The notes: a model not told the origin generated them from the sequence alone. DNA of 64,000 bases from Saprospiraceae bacterium (GCA_020629715.1 JAHDCU010000001.1:372001-436000), one strand, 5' to 3'. Shown: positions 1 to 9,258, counted from the stretch's first letter. Translations and numbers: made by a program.

Positions 1-541
1 ATTTAATGCATTTGCCATCAGTGGTCTGACTGCTTCACAGATAGATGGGGATAATCTGGCAGGATTCCGTAAACTTGGATATACATTAGGTCTAGGTGTC
101 CACTATGACTTTAATCAAAAGTACTATGGAGGATTAGAATTGCTCAATACTCTTAAAGGTAGCCAATCCAAAATATCATTATCAGGTACTGGAAGTTTTA
201 GCAATACTTCACTTAATTATTTAGAGGTTCCTATATATGCAGGTATTAGAGATTGGTATATAGATGGTGAAGATTATTATAAAGTAGGCGCTGAAGGTGG
301 ATTATCCATAGGCAATTTAATCAGTGCTTCGAGCGAAAATACAGCATATGAAAATAGAACTGATGAGTTCACAAGAATAGATATTAGCTATCTACTGGGT
401 ATATATTATGCCTTTTCTAAAAGATGGACAGTGGGTGCTAGATATACAAGAGCATTCACCAATTTATTCAAAGATGAATCTACCGGAATCGAGCGTTTGA
501 GATCTTATAACTGGAGTTTCAGATTGCAATTTCATTTTTAG
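1..541 (+). CDS. Outer-membrane beta-barrel protein, 5' end outside window
   Basis: The frame is open from base 2, so the start lies upstream of the window and only about the last 179 residues are seen. They alternate short amphipathic strands with glycine, tyrosine and aromatic residues and finish with a strand ending in F-H-F, the usual C-terminal signature of an outer-membrane barrel. This resembles the porin-like OMP_b-brl family common in Bacteroidota. A TTG at 140 could be mistaken for a start, but strand-like coding sequence continues in frame before it. A lipoprotein gene follows 37 bases later on the same strand. Ligand unknown. Confidence 0.75.
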   Translation, partial: FNAFAISGLTASQIDGDNLAGFRKLGYTLGLGVHYDFNQKYYGGLELLNTLKGSQSKISLSGTGSFSNTSLNYLEVPIYAGIRDWYIDGEDYYKVGAEGGLSIGNLISASSENTAYENRTDEFTRIDISYLLGIYYAFSKRWTVGARYTRAFTNLFKDESTGIERLRSYNWSFRLQFHF

Positions 542-578
542 CATTGGGCAATGCAATGAAAAATACGATCTTTGGAAT

Positions 579-1115
579 ATGAAGAATTTATTCTATGCAT
601 TTTTTATGATCATTGTATCCGTAAGTGTAATATCTTGCGGTGCTGATAAATCTACAAAAACTACCGAATCAAGTGCCTCAACTCAAGCTACGAAAGTCGA
701 AACGGTAGAAACCATCACAGGTCAAGCAGGAAATCCTTTCCAAAGCATACCAGGTGACGTGATGAGAAATCTATGGGAAAATTGTGAACTTATAGACTAC
801 ATATTCTACGAGCTACCATTCAGTATGAACCAAAGCGAAAAAAGTGGTATCCAATCTACTATTGCACAGGTAAGTACTACAGCACAACAATCCTATCCAG
901 CTTCATGCAAACCTATAGCTCGGCAGATGTATCAAGTAGGAGGAGAGATAGTGCTAGAAGCAGATGTCTATTTTAGCCAAGAATGTCAGTTTTTTGTATT
1001 TATGGAAAATAATAAACCCAAATACGCCAATCAAATGACTAAACAGGGAGCAGAGTTTTTTGGGAATATTATCAATCAAGCCATGAAAACCAGAAGTAAC
1101 ATTGGACAGCAATAA
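579..1115 (+). CDS. Lipoprotein of unknown function
   Basis: The 178-residue product starts with a basic-hydrophobic signal peptide and a lipobox (V-I-S-C-G) that puts the lipid-modified cysteine at residue 20. It is therefore predicted to be exported and membrane anchored. A Ser/Thr-rich linker follows, then a compact domain with four cysteines (about residues 69, 106, 146 and one in the signal). I do not recognise the domain. Its last 14 bases overlap the TTG start of the downstream Ppx/GppA gene, which suggests co-transcription. Confidence 0.7.
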   Translation: MKNLFYAFFMIIVSVSVISCGADKSTKTTESSASTQATKVETVETITGQAGNPFQSIPGDVMRNLWENCELIDYIFYELPFSMNQSEKSGIQSTIAQVSTTAQQSYPASCKPIARQMYQVGGEIVLEADVYFSQECQFFVFMENNKPKYANQMTKQGAEFFGNIINQAMKTRSNIGQQ

Positions 1116-2013
1116 TTATGCGGTCATAGATCTGGGATCAAATACATTTCATGTTCTCATTTTCTCATTTGAGGAAGACCCTTTCCGACTATTATATAGG
1201 AATAGAGAATATGTATTCCTATCTGAAAAAGGAGTGAAAACTATAGGTGATGAGGCCTTTCATCGCGGTATGAATTGTTTGGGTGAATTTCATAAAACTT
1301 GTGAATCATACAACGTAAGCGCTGTAAAAATAGTCGGTACTGAGACCTTAAGAAAAGCCTCTAATGGTCCACAATTCCTTAAGGAGGTGAATGATCGATT
1401 TGGATGGTCCATTGAGTTAGTCTCTGGTCAACAAGAAGCGGCCTTGATTACCGAAGGCATTAAATTATCAGGTGCTCATACCCAGGATACAGATCTCATT
1501 ATGGATATCGGGGGAGGAAGTGTAGAGTTTGTTGTGATACAAAATACAGAGGTGCTATTTTCTGAAAGTTTTCCAATCGGCTTATCAATATTGAAAAATA
1601 CATTCCACCACAACGAACCGATGAATGTGGTCGAAAAAGAACAGATGTATAATTTTGTTCAAAAATCACTGCATAGCCTATTGAGTTTCATTAAAAACAA
1701 AAATATTGATAGCATCATAGGAGCAAGTGGTTCTTTTGAAGTATTGACTTCGCTCACTCAAAGTACCACCTTAAATAATCATTGCGTCGAGGTAGATCTA
1801 GTTTATACTGCTACTATAATTGAAGATATTTCAGGACTTAATTATGATGAGCGCTTAGGCTACAACGGCCTTCCTAATAGTAGGGCTAAACATATGGTAG
1901 TTGCACTACAACTCATAAAAGCGGTCATCGACATGGTCAAACCTAAAAGACTTATTGTGTCTGACTTTGCCTTAAAAGAAGGTGTAATAGCCAACTGGAG
2001 GAACAATATTTAG
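1102..2013 (+). CDS. Ppx/GppA family phosphatase (exopolyphosphatase-like)
   Basis: At 303 residues this matches the short form of the family with only the two-lobed ASKHA nucleotide-binding core. Visible motifs are the phosphate-1 loop D-L-G-S-N-T-F-H near residue 10, the T-E-T-L-R-K segment near residue 75, and the phosphate-2 loop D-I-G-G-G-S-V-E-F near residue 133. Family members hydrolyse polyphosphate or pppGpp in the cytoplasm. The C-terminal HD domain of long Ppx proteins is absent, so the substrate cannot be assigned. The start is TTG inside the end of the preceding lipoprotein gene; no better upstream start was seen. Confidence 0.85.
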   Translation: MDSNNYAVIDLGSNTFHVLIFSFEEDPFRLLYRNREYVFLSEKGVKTIGDEAFHRGMNCLGEFHKTCESYNVSAVKIVGTETLRKASNGPQFLKEVNDRFGWSIELVSGQQEAALITEGIKLSGAHTQDTDLIMDIGGGSVEFVVIQNTEVLFSESFPIGLSILKNTFHHNEPMNVVEKEQMYNFVQKSLHSLLSFIKNKNIDSIIGASGSFEVLTSLTQSTTLNNHCVEVDLVYTATIIEDISGLNYDERLGYNGLPNSRAKHMVVALQLIKAVIDMVKPKRLIVSDFALKEGVIANWRNNI

Positions 2014-2063
2014 ACAAGACTAAATATTTATTTAATCTGATTTAATTTTTCTATTTTAGTATC

Positions 2064-3554
2064 GTGATTGAAATTTTAGAACAACTTATTTCTCCTTTTG
2101 GTATACGTGCTATCATAGCATCTTCTATGGTAGGAGTGATGTGTGGAGCGATAGGTAGTTTCATCGTATTACGTAATATGAGTATGATCGGAGATGCATT
2201 ATCTCATGCCATACTTCCTGGTATTGTGGTTGCGTTTTTACTCATAGGATATAATACACTTGGATTTTTCATAGGTTCCGTTTTAGCAGGTCTTGCTACG
2301 GCCTTTGTCATCACATGGATACAGCAAAATGTACAGACTAAAAATGATGCGGCCATTGGTATCGTATTTACCGCCATGTTTTCAATCGGCGTCATTGGTA
2401 TAAGTCATCTGAGTAGGCATAGTGAAGAAGGAGTCCATCTTGATCTTAAGGACTTTTTGTTCGGTAATGTATTGGGAGTCAGCAATGAAGATCTAGTCAT
2501 TACTGCAATTGTACTCGTATATACATTGATCTGTATCTATTTATTTTATCGATATCTGTTTATTACTACTTTCCAACCCATAATAGCTAAGACGATGGGG
2601 ATATCTGTGAAATATGTCCATTATTTTTTAATGCTATTATTGTCTTTTGCAGTAGTTGCTTCCTTACGTACTGTAGGAGTTATTCTAGTTGTTGCCATGC
2701 TTATAACACCTGCTGCTACTGCCCTACTCCTCAGTCATAGACTCCAGAAAGTCATCGTAATCTCCTCTCTTATTGGATTGATATCGGCAATACTTGGTAC
2801 GATAGGCGCATTTGCCCTCGATACTACTCCTGGTCCATTGATGACGCTCGTGGCTACACTGATATATGGTATTGTAATCATATTTGCTCCAGAGCAAGGG
2901 ATAGTAGCGAAATATAGAATCAAGAGAAAGCAATATTGGAAAATATTGCAAGAAGATATCTTGAAACAGGTATTTAAATCTTCAGATAAAGGTGCTACGG
3001 TTACCAGCGTCGCTGAAAAACTAAATGTGAGTATCAAGCAGATTGAACGATCAATTCAAAAAGCATCTATTGATAAGTTATTTATCAAAAAAGGTGAACA
3101 ATTAGAACTCAGCTATGCTGGTCAGCAACGAGCTAATTCACTGGTAAGAGCACATCGTCTGTGGGAGTCATATCAGGTAAATACTATGGGGATTGACAAT
3201 CAGCGTATTCACCAAGAAGCTGAGATACAAGAACATAAACTCACCGATGAGCTTCTTGACGAGATCGAACAAAAACTTGGAAATCCCAAAGTGGATCCTC
3301 ATGGTAGTCCAATCCCTGAGAAACGAAAACTACCTAATCGAGCTTTATTATCTCTTGCAGCTCGTACTAAAGGCACCATTGCGAAATCACAAATTAGTGA
3401 CAAAATAGAAAGTGAATTGTGGGAACTAGGCTTAATGCCATTGACAACGTTTACCCTTATCGCAAAGGACCGGAAATCTCTCAGAATCAAACAAAATGAT
3501 CGAAGTATTAGAATTCCGAATACATTAGCTCAGTATATCAATATCGAAGAATAG
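2064..3554 (+). CDS. Metal ABC transporter permease fused to DtxR/MntR-like and FeoA-like domains
   Basis: Residues 1 to about 280 are a multi-spanning permease of the ABC-3 (ZnuB/MntB) type, with the characteristic G-D-A-L-S-H-A-I-L-P-G motif near residue 42. The remaining 215 residues are soluble: a winged-helix segment (about 295-345), then a DtxR/MntR metal-binding domain with R-A-H-R-L-W-E-S, H-Q-E-A-E-I-Q-E-H and G-N-P-x-x-D-P-H-G-S-P-I-P, then an FeoA/SH3-like tail. The tail should sense Mn, Fe or Zn in the cytoplasm. The start is GTG at 2064. No ABC ATPase or metal-binding lipoprotein gene lies next to it. Convergent with rbfA; the two coding ends abut exactly. Confidence 0.9.
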   Translation: MIEILEQLISPFGIRAIIASSMVGVMCGAIGSFIVLRNMSMIGDALSHAILPGIVVAFLLIGYNTLGFFIGSVLAGLATAFVITWIQQNVQTKNDAAIGIVFTAMFSIGVIGISHLSRHSEEGVHLDLKDFLFGNVLGVSNEDLVITAIVLVYTLICIYLFYRYLFITTFQPIIAKTMGISVKYVHYFLMLLLSFAVVASLRTVGVILVVAMLITPAATALLLSHRLQKVIVISSLIGLISAILGTIGAFALDTTPGPLMTLVATLIYGIVIIFAPEQGIVAKYRIKRKQYWKILQEDILKQVFKSSDKGATVTSVAEKLNVSIKQIERSIQKASIDKLFIKKGEQLELSYAGQQRANSLVRAHRLWESYQVNTMGIDNQRIHQEAEIQEHKLTDELLDEIEQKLGNPKVDPHGSPIPEKRKLPNRALLSLAARTKGTIAKSQISDKIESELWELGLMPLTTFTLIAKDRKSLRIKQNDRSIRIPNTLAQYINIEE

Positions 3555-3929
3555 CTACTTTTCTTGATCTCCCATTTGGTTTTTATCATACAGATTATCA
3601 AACAATCGATCTACGCGATCTATCTCATCTAATGTATCGTCAAGATAAATTTCGATACTTGGTATACGTCTTACATGCTTACGTATACGTCGAGATAATT
3701 CTGATTTCAACAATGGAAGGTGCTCTTGTAAATTCAAAATCACTGCCTGCTTATTCTCAGTATTATAGACGCTCAAGTATATCTTAGCCATCCCCATATC
3801 TGGAGTAAGTTTGGCATGCGTAACCGTCACAAATGCATCCCCATAAATGTATGATCCTTGTTGTTGCAAAATAGGTCCAAAATTTCTTCTCACTAATTCT
3901 GCCACCTGTCTCTGTCTCTTGGTTTCCAT
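3555..3929 (-). CDS. rbfA: Ribosome-binding factor A
   Basis: The 124-residue product has the RbfA KH-like layout: an N-terminal helix (R-Q-R-Q-V-A-E-L-V-R-R) with the E-L family signature, a central segment with V-T-V-T-H-A-K-L-T-P-D, and a C-terminal V-R-R-I-P-S-I-E-I-Y-L-D-D-T strand. Normal family length is 110 to 130 residues. RbfA assists late maturation of the 30S subunit by binding near the 16S rRNA 5' end. It is divergent from recG, with a possible -7 box in between. Confidence 0.93.
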   Translation of the reverse strand: METKRQRQVAELVRRNFGPILQQQGSYIYGDAFVTVTHAKLTPDMGMAKIYLSVYNTENKQAVILNLQEHLPLLKSELSRRIRKHVRRIPSIEIYLDDTLDEIDRVDRLFDNLYDKNQMGDQEK

Positions 3930-3953
3930 AATTGCTTATTTATATTCGTATTA

Positions 3954-3961
3954 CAAAGCTA
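3954..3961 (-). promoter_or_regulatory. Possible -7 promoter box of rbfA
   Basis: Read on the minus strand the bases are TAGCTTTG, a full match to the Bacteroidota TAnnTTTG -7 consensus, 24 bases before the rbfA start codon. No clear TTTG at the -33 position was found, so this is only a half match. Confidence 0.4.
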
Positions 3962-4022
3962 AGGGAGAAACCCGATTATATGGCATCTTGTTTATAATTT
4001 GCATATCGAAGCATAACAATCT

Positions 4023-6143
4023 TTGGAAAAAGCACAGCATATACTTGATACACCTATAGCCTACCTAAAAGGTGTGGGTCCTCTACGTGCAGAGCTCTTG
4101 CAGCAAGAGTTGAGGATATTTACGTTTAGAGATATACTGTTTCACTTTCCATTTAGATATGTTGACAAAACTAAAGTGCATCGTATCAGTGAAATCAGAG
4201 AAGAAGGTCAGCAGGTATTACTAAAAGGAACACTGGTCTCTTTAGAAAAGGTATCGATGAATAACCGAAGATATCGACTCACTGGACTATTCAAAGATGC
4301 TTCCGGCTTTATCGAGTTGACATGGTTTCAAGGGGTGAAATGGCTAGAAAAATCACTGAAGCCAGGGAGACAATATTCAGTATTTGGTAAGCTATCTAAG
4401 TATGGTTCTAAAAAAAGTATTGCCCATCCAGAAATGGAAGAAATAGATGCTAATAAGGCAAGTATACAACCCCAACTATCTCCGGTATACCCTTCTACAG
4501 AAAAGCTCAATAAGAGAGGATTAGATGCCAAAGCAAGAAGGAAAATGATCATAGAGGTCTTTCAAAAGTTAAAGCCAAGAGACATCCCCGAGACCTTACC
4601 ACAATATATTCTTGACAAAATCAAACTCATAAATAGATACGAAGCCATACGGGATATACACTTTCCAAAATCAAGTGAGAGCCTCAAACTTGCAACTAAT
4701 CGTATCAAATTTGAAGAGTTTTTTATGCTTCAGATGCGTATGCTTTTGAGTAAAAAAAATCGCCAGTCCAAACTCAAAGGTGCCATATTCGGCTCTATAG
4801 GAGAGCAGTTCAATTACTTTTTTAAAAACATACTTCCCTTTGCACTGACAGGTGCTCAAAAGCGAGTACTCAAAGAGATACGACATGATCTAGGTAGCGG
4901 TATCCAAATGAATAGACTCCTTCAAGGTGACGTGGGAAGTGGTAAAACAATAGTCGGCCTGATGACCATGCTCATGGCCTTGGACAATGGCTTTCAATGC
5001 GCCTTGATGGCACCTACAGAAATATTGGCACAGCAACATTTTGCCAGCATAGCCGAGTCTTTAGAGCATATGGATATCCGAGTAGAGTTTTTATCAGGAA
5101 GTGTAAAAGGTAAAAAACGTAAACTGATATTAGAAGATCTCGCAGCGGGAGAAATATCCATATTGATCGGTACTCATGCGCTTATCGAAGATCCCGTACA
5201 GTTCAAAAATCTAGGTCTTGCCATCATAGATGAGCAACATCGATTTGGTGTCAAGCAACGATCTAGGCTATGGACCAAAAACAATGATATCGCTCCCCAT
5301 ATCTTAGTCATGACTGCTACTCCAATACCTCGAACTCTGGCGATGACCGTATATGGTGATCTCGACGTATCCGTCATAGATGAACTACCACCCGGTAGAA
5401 AAGAAATCAAAACCATCCATCGCACGGAGAGCCATCGATCTAAGATTATCAGTTTTATGCATCATGAGATCGGCAAGGGTCGTCAGATCTATGTGGTATT
5501 TCCACTAATCGAAGAATCGGCAAACCTAGACCTCCAAAATCTCAATGATGGCTATGAGCAATTATTACAATATTTTCCTAAGCCAAACTATCAGATCAGC
5601 GTTGTACATGGACGTATGAAAGCTGCTGATAAGGATGCCGAAATGCAAAGATTCGTGGAGGGCAAAACACAGATCATGGTCGCTACAACAGTCATTGAAG
5701 TGGGTGTCAATGTCCCCAATGCTTCGGTCATGATTATCGAAAATACAGAGCGATTTGGACTATCACAACTACACCAACTACGCGGTCGCGTAGGTCGTGG
5801 AGCAGAGCAAAGCTATTGCATATTGATGTCAAGCTATAAGGTATCAAAAGAAGGTAAAGAACGGATCAAAACCATGGTGGAAACCAATGATGGTTTCAAA
5901 ATCGCAGAAGCTGATATGCGGTTACGTGGACCTGGGAATATTGAAGGCCTTCAGCAAAGCGGCATCATGGATTTTAAGCTACTCAATCTTGTACAAGACA
6001 ATGAAATCATCAAAGTCGCAAGACATTACGCCGAGCAAGTTATAGAGGACGACCCCAACTTAATGAAAGATGCCAATCTACCATTAAAAAGGGCAGTCAT
6101 GGGAATGCGAAATCGTATAAAAGACTGGGGGCGGATCAGTTAA
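4023..6143 (+). CDS. recG: ATP-dependent DNA helicase RecG
   Basis: At 706 residues this is a full-length RecG. The N-terminus has the wedge/OB-fold region (L-K-G-V-G-P near residue 15, then about 60-150). The helicase core shows Walker A G-D-V-G-S-G-K-T near residue 302, the D-E-Q-H box near 402, T-A-T-P-I-P-R-T near 430, and the C-terminal R-G-R-V-G-R-G motif. RecG remodels stalled replication forks and Holliday junctions. A stop codon at 4014-4016 leaves TTG at 4023 as the first usable start. Its last four bases overlap the convergent NlpC/P60 gene. Confidence 0.95.
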   Translation: MEKAQHILDTPIAYLKGVGPLRAELLQQELRIFTFRDILFHFPFRYVDKTKVHRISEIREEGQQVLLKGTLVSLEKVSMNNRRYRLTGLFKDASGFIELTWFQGVKWLEKSLKPGRQYSVFGKLSKYGSKKSIAHPEMEEIDANKASIQPQLSPVYPSTEKLNKRGLDAKARRKMIIEVFQKLKPRDIPETLPQYILDKIKLINRYEAIRDIHFPKSSESLKLATNRIKFEEFFMLQMRMLLSKKNRQSKLKGAIFGSIGEQFNYFFKNILPFALTGAQKRVLKEIRHDLGSGIQMNRLLQGDVGSGKTIVGLMTMLMALDNGFQCALMAPTEILAQQHFASIAESLEHMDIRVEFLSGSVKGKKRKLILEDLAAGEISILIGTHALIEDPVQFKNLGLAIIDEQHRFGVKQRSRLWTKNNDIAPHILVMTATPIPRTLAMTVYGDLDVSVIDELPPGRKEIKTIHRTESHRSKIISFMHHEIGKGRQIYVVFPLIEESANLDLQNLNDGYEQLLQYFPKPNYQISVVHGRMKAADKDAEMQRFVEGKTQIMVATTVIEVGVNVPNASVMIIENTERFGLSQLHQLRGRVGRGAEQSYCILMSSYKVSKEGKERIKTMVETNDGFKIAEADMRLRGPGNIEGLQQSGIMDFKLLNLVQDNEIIKVARHYAEQVIEDDPNLMKDANLPLKRAVMGMRNRIKDWGRIS

Positions 6144-6601
6144 TTACCCTCCTCAAATGGATCACTATACCCTACTAGTCTATCTGCATAGTATTTTTGA
6201 TATTGATGATCTTCCACCAAACCTCTCGTTTGAGTCATGTGAATAAAAAATATCGTATCACTCATCATTCTAGACACAACACCTACATGACCTATACGAT
6301 TATCATTTTTATTTGAGCCCTTGAAGAATATGAGGCATCCCGGTTCTACATCTTTACTGGTAATATGCTTTGTATACATATACTGAGATCTTGAATCTCT
6401 AGGCAGATCGATACCCACTTTTTTATATAATTGTCGAGCAAAAGAAGAGCAATCTAATCTATTGAAGTTTTGCCCTTTCTCAGTTTTATACTGTTGTTTT
6501 AACTCTGACAACAAAGCCAATTTTATGTTATCATCCCGAAATGCATAGATTCGAAATATCAGCGCTAAGACTAAAATCACGAACCACTTCAATTTTGTCA
6601 T
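6140..6601 (-). CDS. NlpC/P60 (C40) family cysteine hydrolase
   Basis: The 153-residue product has an N-terminal hydrophobic segment (residues 6-20) that would export it or anchor it in the membrane. The catalytic triad of the NlpC/P60 fold is visible: Cys51 in D-C-S-S-F, His105 in I-G-H-V-G-V-V, and His121 in F-F-I-H. Such enzymes usually cut the D-Glu to diamino-acid bond in peptidoglycan stem peptides, or related amides. There is no cell-wall binding domain. The gene is convergent with recG, overlapping it by four bases. Confidence 0.85.
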   Translation of the reverse strand: MTKLKWFVILVLALIFRIYAFRDDNIKLALLSELKQQYKTEKGQNFNRLDCSSFARQLYKKVGIDLPRDSRSQYMYTKHITSKDVEPGCLIFFKGSNKNDNRIGHVGVVSRMMSDTIFFIHMTQTRGLVEDHQYQKYYADRLVGYSDPFEEGN

Positions 6602-6704
6602 ACTCTATTAACGATAAGCATATTTATTTCTTATTAGAAAGTATATCGTATCGAACAAAATAACTAATGGAGTACTAAGATGAGTGTAATCAAATGAAAA
6701 TACA

Positions 6705-6995
6705 ATGGAACAAATAATATCTCAAAATGCAAATGTACAAGCTCAAGAATCAATTACTAAATATAGAGTCTTGCTTGATAGACTAGATGAAATGATCACT
6801 ACAAAAGGTAGAGGCTACAGAGTCACCGAAGAGATCAATGATGCCTTTTGGGAGCAGATAGACATACACAGGGATCGGCTTTCGGAGCAAATAAATCATC
6901 TCAAAACTGATCCAATTAATCAAAACTTAAAAGAAGAACTGAAGCAAGCTGACTCTATCTACGAGGCAGCCCGAAAGTATATCAGCAAGTATTAA
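6705..6995 (+). CDS. Small helical protein of unknown function
   Basis: This 96-residue protein has no signal peptide or membrane segment. It is predicted almost wholly helical and rich in charged residues and glutamine. I do not recognise a family. It is the first gene of a same-strand run of small genes reaching to about 9.2 kb that includes a ribosome hibernation factor-like gene, which suggests a shared stress or stationary-phase context. Confidence 0.6.
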   Translation: MEQIISQNANVQAQESITKYRVLLDRLDEMITTKGRGYRVTEEINDAFWEQIDIHRDRLSEQINHLKTDPINQNLKEELKQADSIYEAARKYISKY

Positions 6996-7047
6996 TGGGA
7001 TCCGAGATATCAACTTCAACCCTTTTTATAATCAAATACTAATCAAA

Positions 7048-7389
7048 ATGACAACTACCATAGAATGTCCCTTTAATTTAAGCCCAGAAAATCGTAAACA
7101 CATAAAACAATTCATGGACAACTTGGGGAAATATGAAAAAAGGATTACTCAAAGTAATGTCTTTTTCAAAGAAGATGATGGAAATACTCCTAATGACATC
7201 TCAGTACAAATACGTGTAAGAGTACCTGGAGAAGATATATTCGTCCAAGATACCGATCCACAAGCTATGACTGCTTTTGGAAAAGCATATAAAAGTCTTA
7301 AACGACAAGTCAAAAAGCGTCGCGAAAAACTGAATGATCATCAGTCCCCAATTAGGGAATTAAATGAAATTGTAAATAATACATACTAA
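7048..7389 (+). CDS. HPF/RaiA-like ribosome-associated protein
   Basis: The 113-residue product resembles the short hibernation-promoting factor fold. It has an N-terminal strand-helix, a central V-F-F-K-E-D-D-G segment, a strand I-R-V-R-V-P-G, and a basic helix K-S-L-K-R-Q-V-K-K-R-R-E-K typical of HPF/RaiA proteins, which bind between the 30S A and P sites in stationary phase. Usual short HPF length is about 95 to 115. The stop codon overlaps the next start (TAATG), implying translational coupling. Divergence from classical HPF leaves some doubt. Confidence 0.7.
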   Translation: MTTTIECPFNLSPENRKHIKQFMDNLGKYEKRITQSNVFFKEDDGNTPNDISVQIRVRVPGEDIFVQDTDPQAMTAFGKAYKSLKRQVKKRREKLNDHQSPIRELNEIVNNTY

Positions 7390-7610
7390 TGAAAACTCCG
7401 CTCAAATCAAGGATTACGATTATCTCTGTTTTGATCGTAGCTATAGTTATCATTATTAATTTACCCAAGTATTCTTCTAATGGTATACCTGTAGATAACC
7501 AAACTATATCAGAACAGATAATTACGGAGCAAGACGGTATCCAAATTTCCAAAAATGATACCCTCATCACACTGAAAGATAGTCTTACTCCTAGTACTAT
7601 AAAACCCTAG
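7389..7610 (+). CDS. Small single-pass membrane protein, unknown
   Basis: The 73-residue product has one strongly hydrophobic N-terminal segment (residues 9-25) preceded by basic residues, so it is either exported with an uncleaved anchor or has its C-terminal 45 residues outside the membrane. No family was recognised. It starts within the stop codon of the HPF-like gene, which supports it being a real, co-translated gene. Confidence 0.55.
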   Translation: MKTPLKSRITIISVLIVAIVIIINLPKYSSNGIPVDNQTISEQIITEQDGIQISKNDTLITLKDSLTPSTIKP

Positions 7611-7706
7611 ATTCAGTAGAATCATATTGAAGATTAGAACTTCAAACCCTAACATAGAAATCAATTATTTATAAACGTCAGTCATGACACTTAAAAACTA
7701 TACAAC

Positions 7707-7871
7707 ATGTTAAGATGGATAATCACTTTTTTAGTAATCGCATTTATCGCAGCAATTTTAGGTTTCGGAGGAATAGCCGGTGCAGCAGCAGGAATAGCTA
7801 AAATTATATTTTTTGTTGCCATTGTACTCTTTGTACTTTCTCTAATCAAACGAATTGTGAGTAGAGTCTAG
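7707..7871 (+). CDS. DUF1328 family small membrane protein
   Basis: A 54-residue frame starts [16 protein letters not shown] and continues [18 protein letters not shown], ending with a second hydrophobic segment and a basic tail (I-K-R-I-V-S-R-V). This is the complete DUF1328 (YtjA-like) pattern: two membrane helices separated by a glycine/alanine turn. Family members are often found in stress or biofilm gene sets, but the biochemical role is unknown. It lies between two other small genes on the same strand. Confidence 0.85.
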   Translation: MLRWIITFLVIAFIAAILGFGGIAGAAAGIAKIIFFVAIVLFVLSLIKRIVSRV

Positions 7872-7921
7872 AAATCATTTTATACTCTAACCTTTTTTTT
7901 AACTCTAAATCAAAATCAATT

Positions 7922-8500
7922 ATGAAATATTTTAAAAATATACTTCCTATATTCTTATTAGCCATAGGAATAACATCATGTGATGTACAACAAACGAAAG
8001 AAGGTGAATTACCAGACGTGGATATATCAGCAGAAGCTGGTACTTTGCCTGAATTCGATGTGGACTGGATGGATGTCAACGTCGGTACTAAAACGAAGAC
8101 AATAACAGTCCCTACAGTAGAAGTAGTCATGGAAGAAAAGACTGTGGAAGTACCTTATATAGAAACTTCATGGCCTGATGAAAAAACTAAACTTTATGAA
8201 CAAACAATTATGGTGGAGGCTGAAATCTCTAATCAAAATAAGTCACTAGAAATAGATAAAATATATGCAAAAGGTGATCGACTGATTGTGGTTTCAAGTT
8301 TAGAAACTACGGAAGAATCGTTAGGAGATAAAAGCATAAGAGTCTCGGATCAGGTAGTTATCAAAGCTCCAGATCTTACTGTAAAACACTATATAATCGG
8401 CGATAAACCGAACAGATCCTTCAACAACAACTATAGCTATATCAAAAGTAATGATGACATAGCATCAAAAATAGACGGCGCCAAAGTAATTTTTGGATAA
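7922..8500 (+). CDS. Lipoprotein of unknown function
   Basis: The 192-residue product has a signal peptide with lipobox I-T-S-C, predicting an acylated cysteine at residue 20. The mature part is acidic, with repeated short valine/threonine/glutamate strands (T-V-P-T-V-E-V-V-M-E-E-K-T-V-E-V-P) and no cysteines. I do not recognise the fold. It follows the DUF1328 gene by 50 bases and ends before a hairpin at 8525-8550. Confidence 0.65.
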   Translation: MKYFKNILPIFLLAIGITSCDVQQTKEGELPDVDISAEAGTLPEFDVDWMDVNVGTKTKTITVPTVEVVMEEKTVEVPYIETSWPDEKTKLYEQTIMVEAEISNQNKSLEIDKIYAKGDRLIVVSSLETTEESLGDKSIRVSDQVVIKAPDLTVKHYIIGDKPNRSFNNNYSYIKSNDDIASKIDGAKVIFG

Positions 8501-8524
8501 TATAAACTCCTTCAATTAAAATCT

Positions 8525-8550
8525 AAAGGCGCGGACCAAACTGCGCCTTT
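8525..8550. terminator. Hairpin, possible terminator
   Basis: AAAGGCGC (8525-8532) and GCGCCTTT (8543-8550) form a perfect 8-bp stem with a 10-base loop just after the lipoprotein gene. The downstream U-tract is short, so termination may be partial. Confidence 0.55.
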
Positions 8551-8573
8551 TCCAATAATCACAAAAAATTATA

Positions 8574-9179
8574 ATGAAACATTTACTAAATACTTTAATC
8601 ATACTATTCGGTACTACTGTTGCCTTTTCACAAAACGTAGGTGTGAAAGGTGGATGGTCACTTTCTAATCTATCATCATCTGACGGACAAATCGAAGATG
8701 TCAACGCCAGAAATGGATTCACTATCGGTGTATTCTCGAGGTACGATTACGATCTTATTGGATTTCAAGCTGAGCTTCTATATACGCAGAAAGGTAGCAG
8801 CTATGAGAGTTCGCTTTTTGATGTAGAGGTAGAAAGCAATTATCTCGAATTACCTCTAACTATGCATCTGAACCTTCTTGAACCGTTTTACATCTATGCT
8901 GGACCTCAATTTAGCTATCTGATGAACAGCCAAGTAAGATATTCTGCACTTAACGGATCAGATGTAGTTAATGATAATGATGAATCCAACTATAATCGCT
9001 TGGACGTCGGTGGTGTAGTCGGTGTAGGATTCCGATGTACTGACCATGTTGCCATAGATGCTAGGGTAAGTAAAGGTTATATAGATTTTGACGAAGATCG
9101 GACCTTTGGAGATGTTGTAGAAGAATCTCAAAATCTGAAGAATTTCAATTTTCAACTGACCACAGCAATCTCATTTTAA
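8574..9179 (+). CDS. Outer-membrane beta-barrel (porin-like) protein
   Basis: The 201-residue product has a cleavable signal peptide ending F-S-Q, then G-V-K-G-G-W-S-L-S-N and alternating amphipathic strands such as G-F-Q-A-E-L-L-Y-T-Q-K-G-S, finishing in an aromatic strand (T-T-A-I-S-F). This is the usual PorT/OMP_b-brl_2 type pattern with about eight strands. It is probably an outer-membrane protein. It has its own terminator downstream. Function beyond the fold is not evident. Confidence 0.82.
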   Translation: MKHLLNTLIILFGTTVAFSQNVGVKGGWSLSNLSSSDGQIEDVNARNGFTIGVFSRYDYDLIGFQAELLYTQKGSSYESSLFDVEVESNYLELPLTMHLNLLEPFYIYAGPQFSYLMNSQVRYSALNGSDVVNDNDESNYNRLDVGGVVGVGFRCTDHVAIDARVSKGYIDFDEDRTFGDVVEESQNLKNFNFQLTTAISF

Positions 9180-9258
9180 TCATAAATGCCATCCCAATAA
9201 GCAATTACAATCTCATGTTACATACTCCTTGTAACCATTTTAAACAAGGTTATATAGC

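Noticed and set aside
3847-4059. Plus-strand frame overlapping rbfA and the start of recG
   Set aside because: It lies opposite rbfA and ends inside recG, with no coding character of its own.
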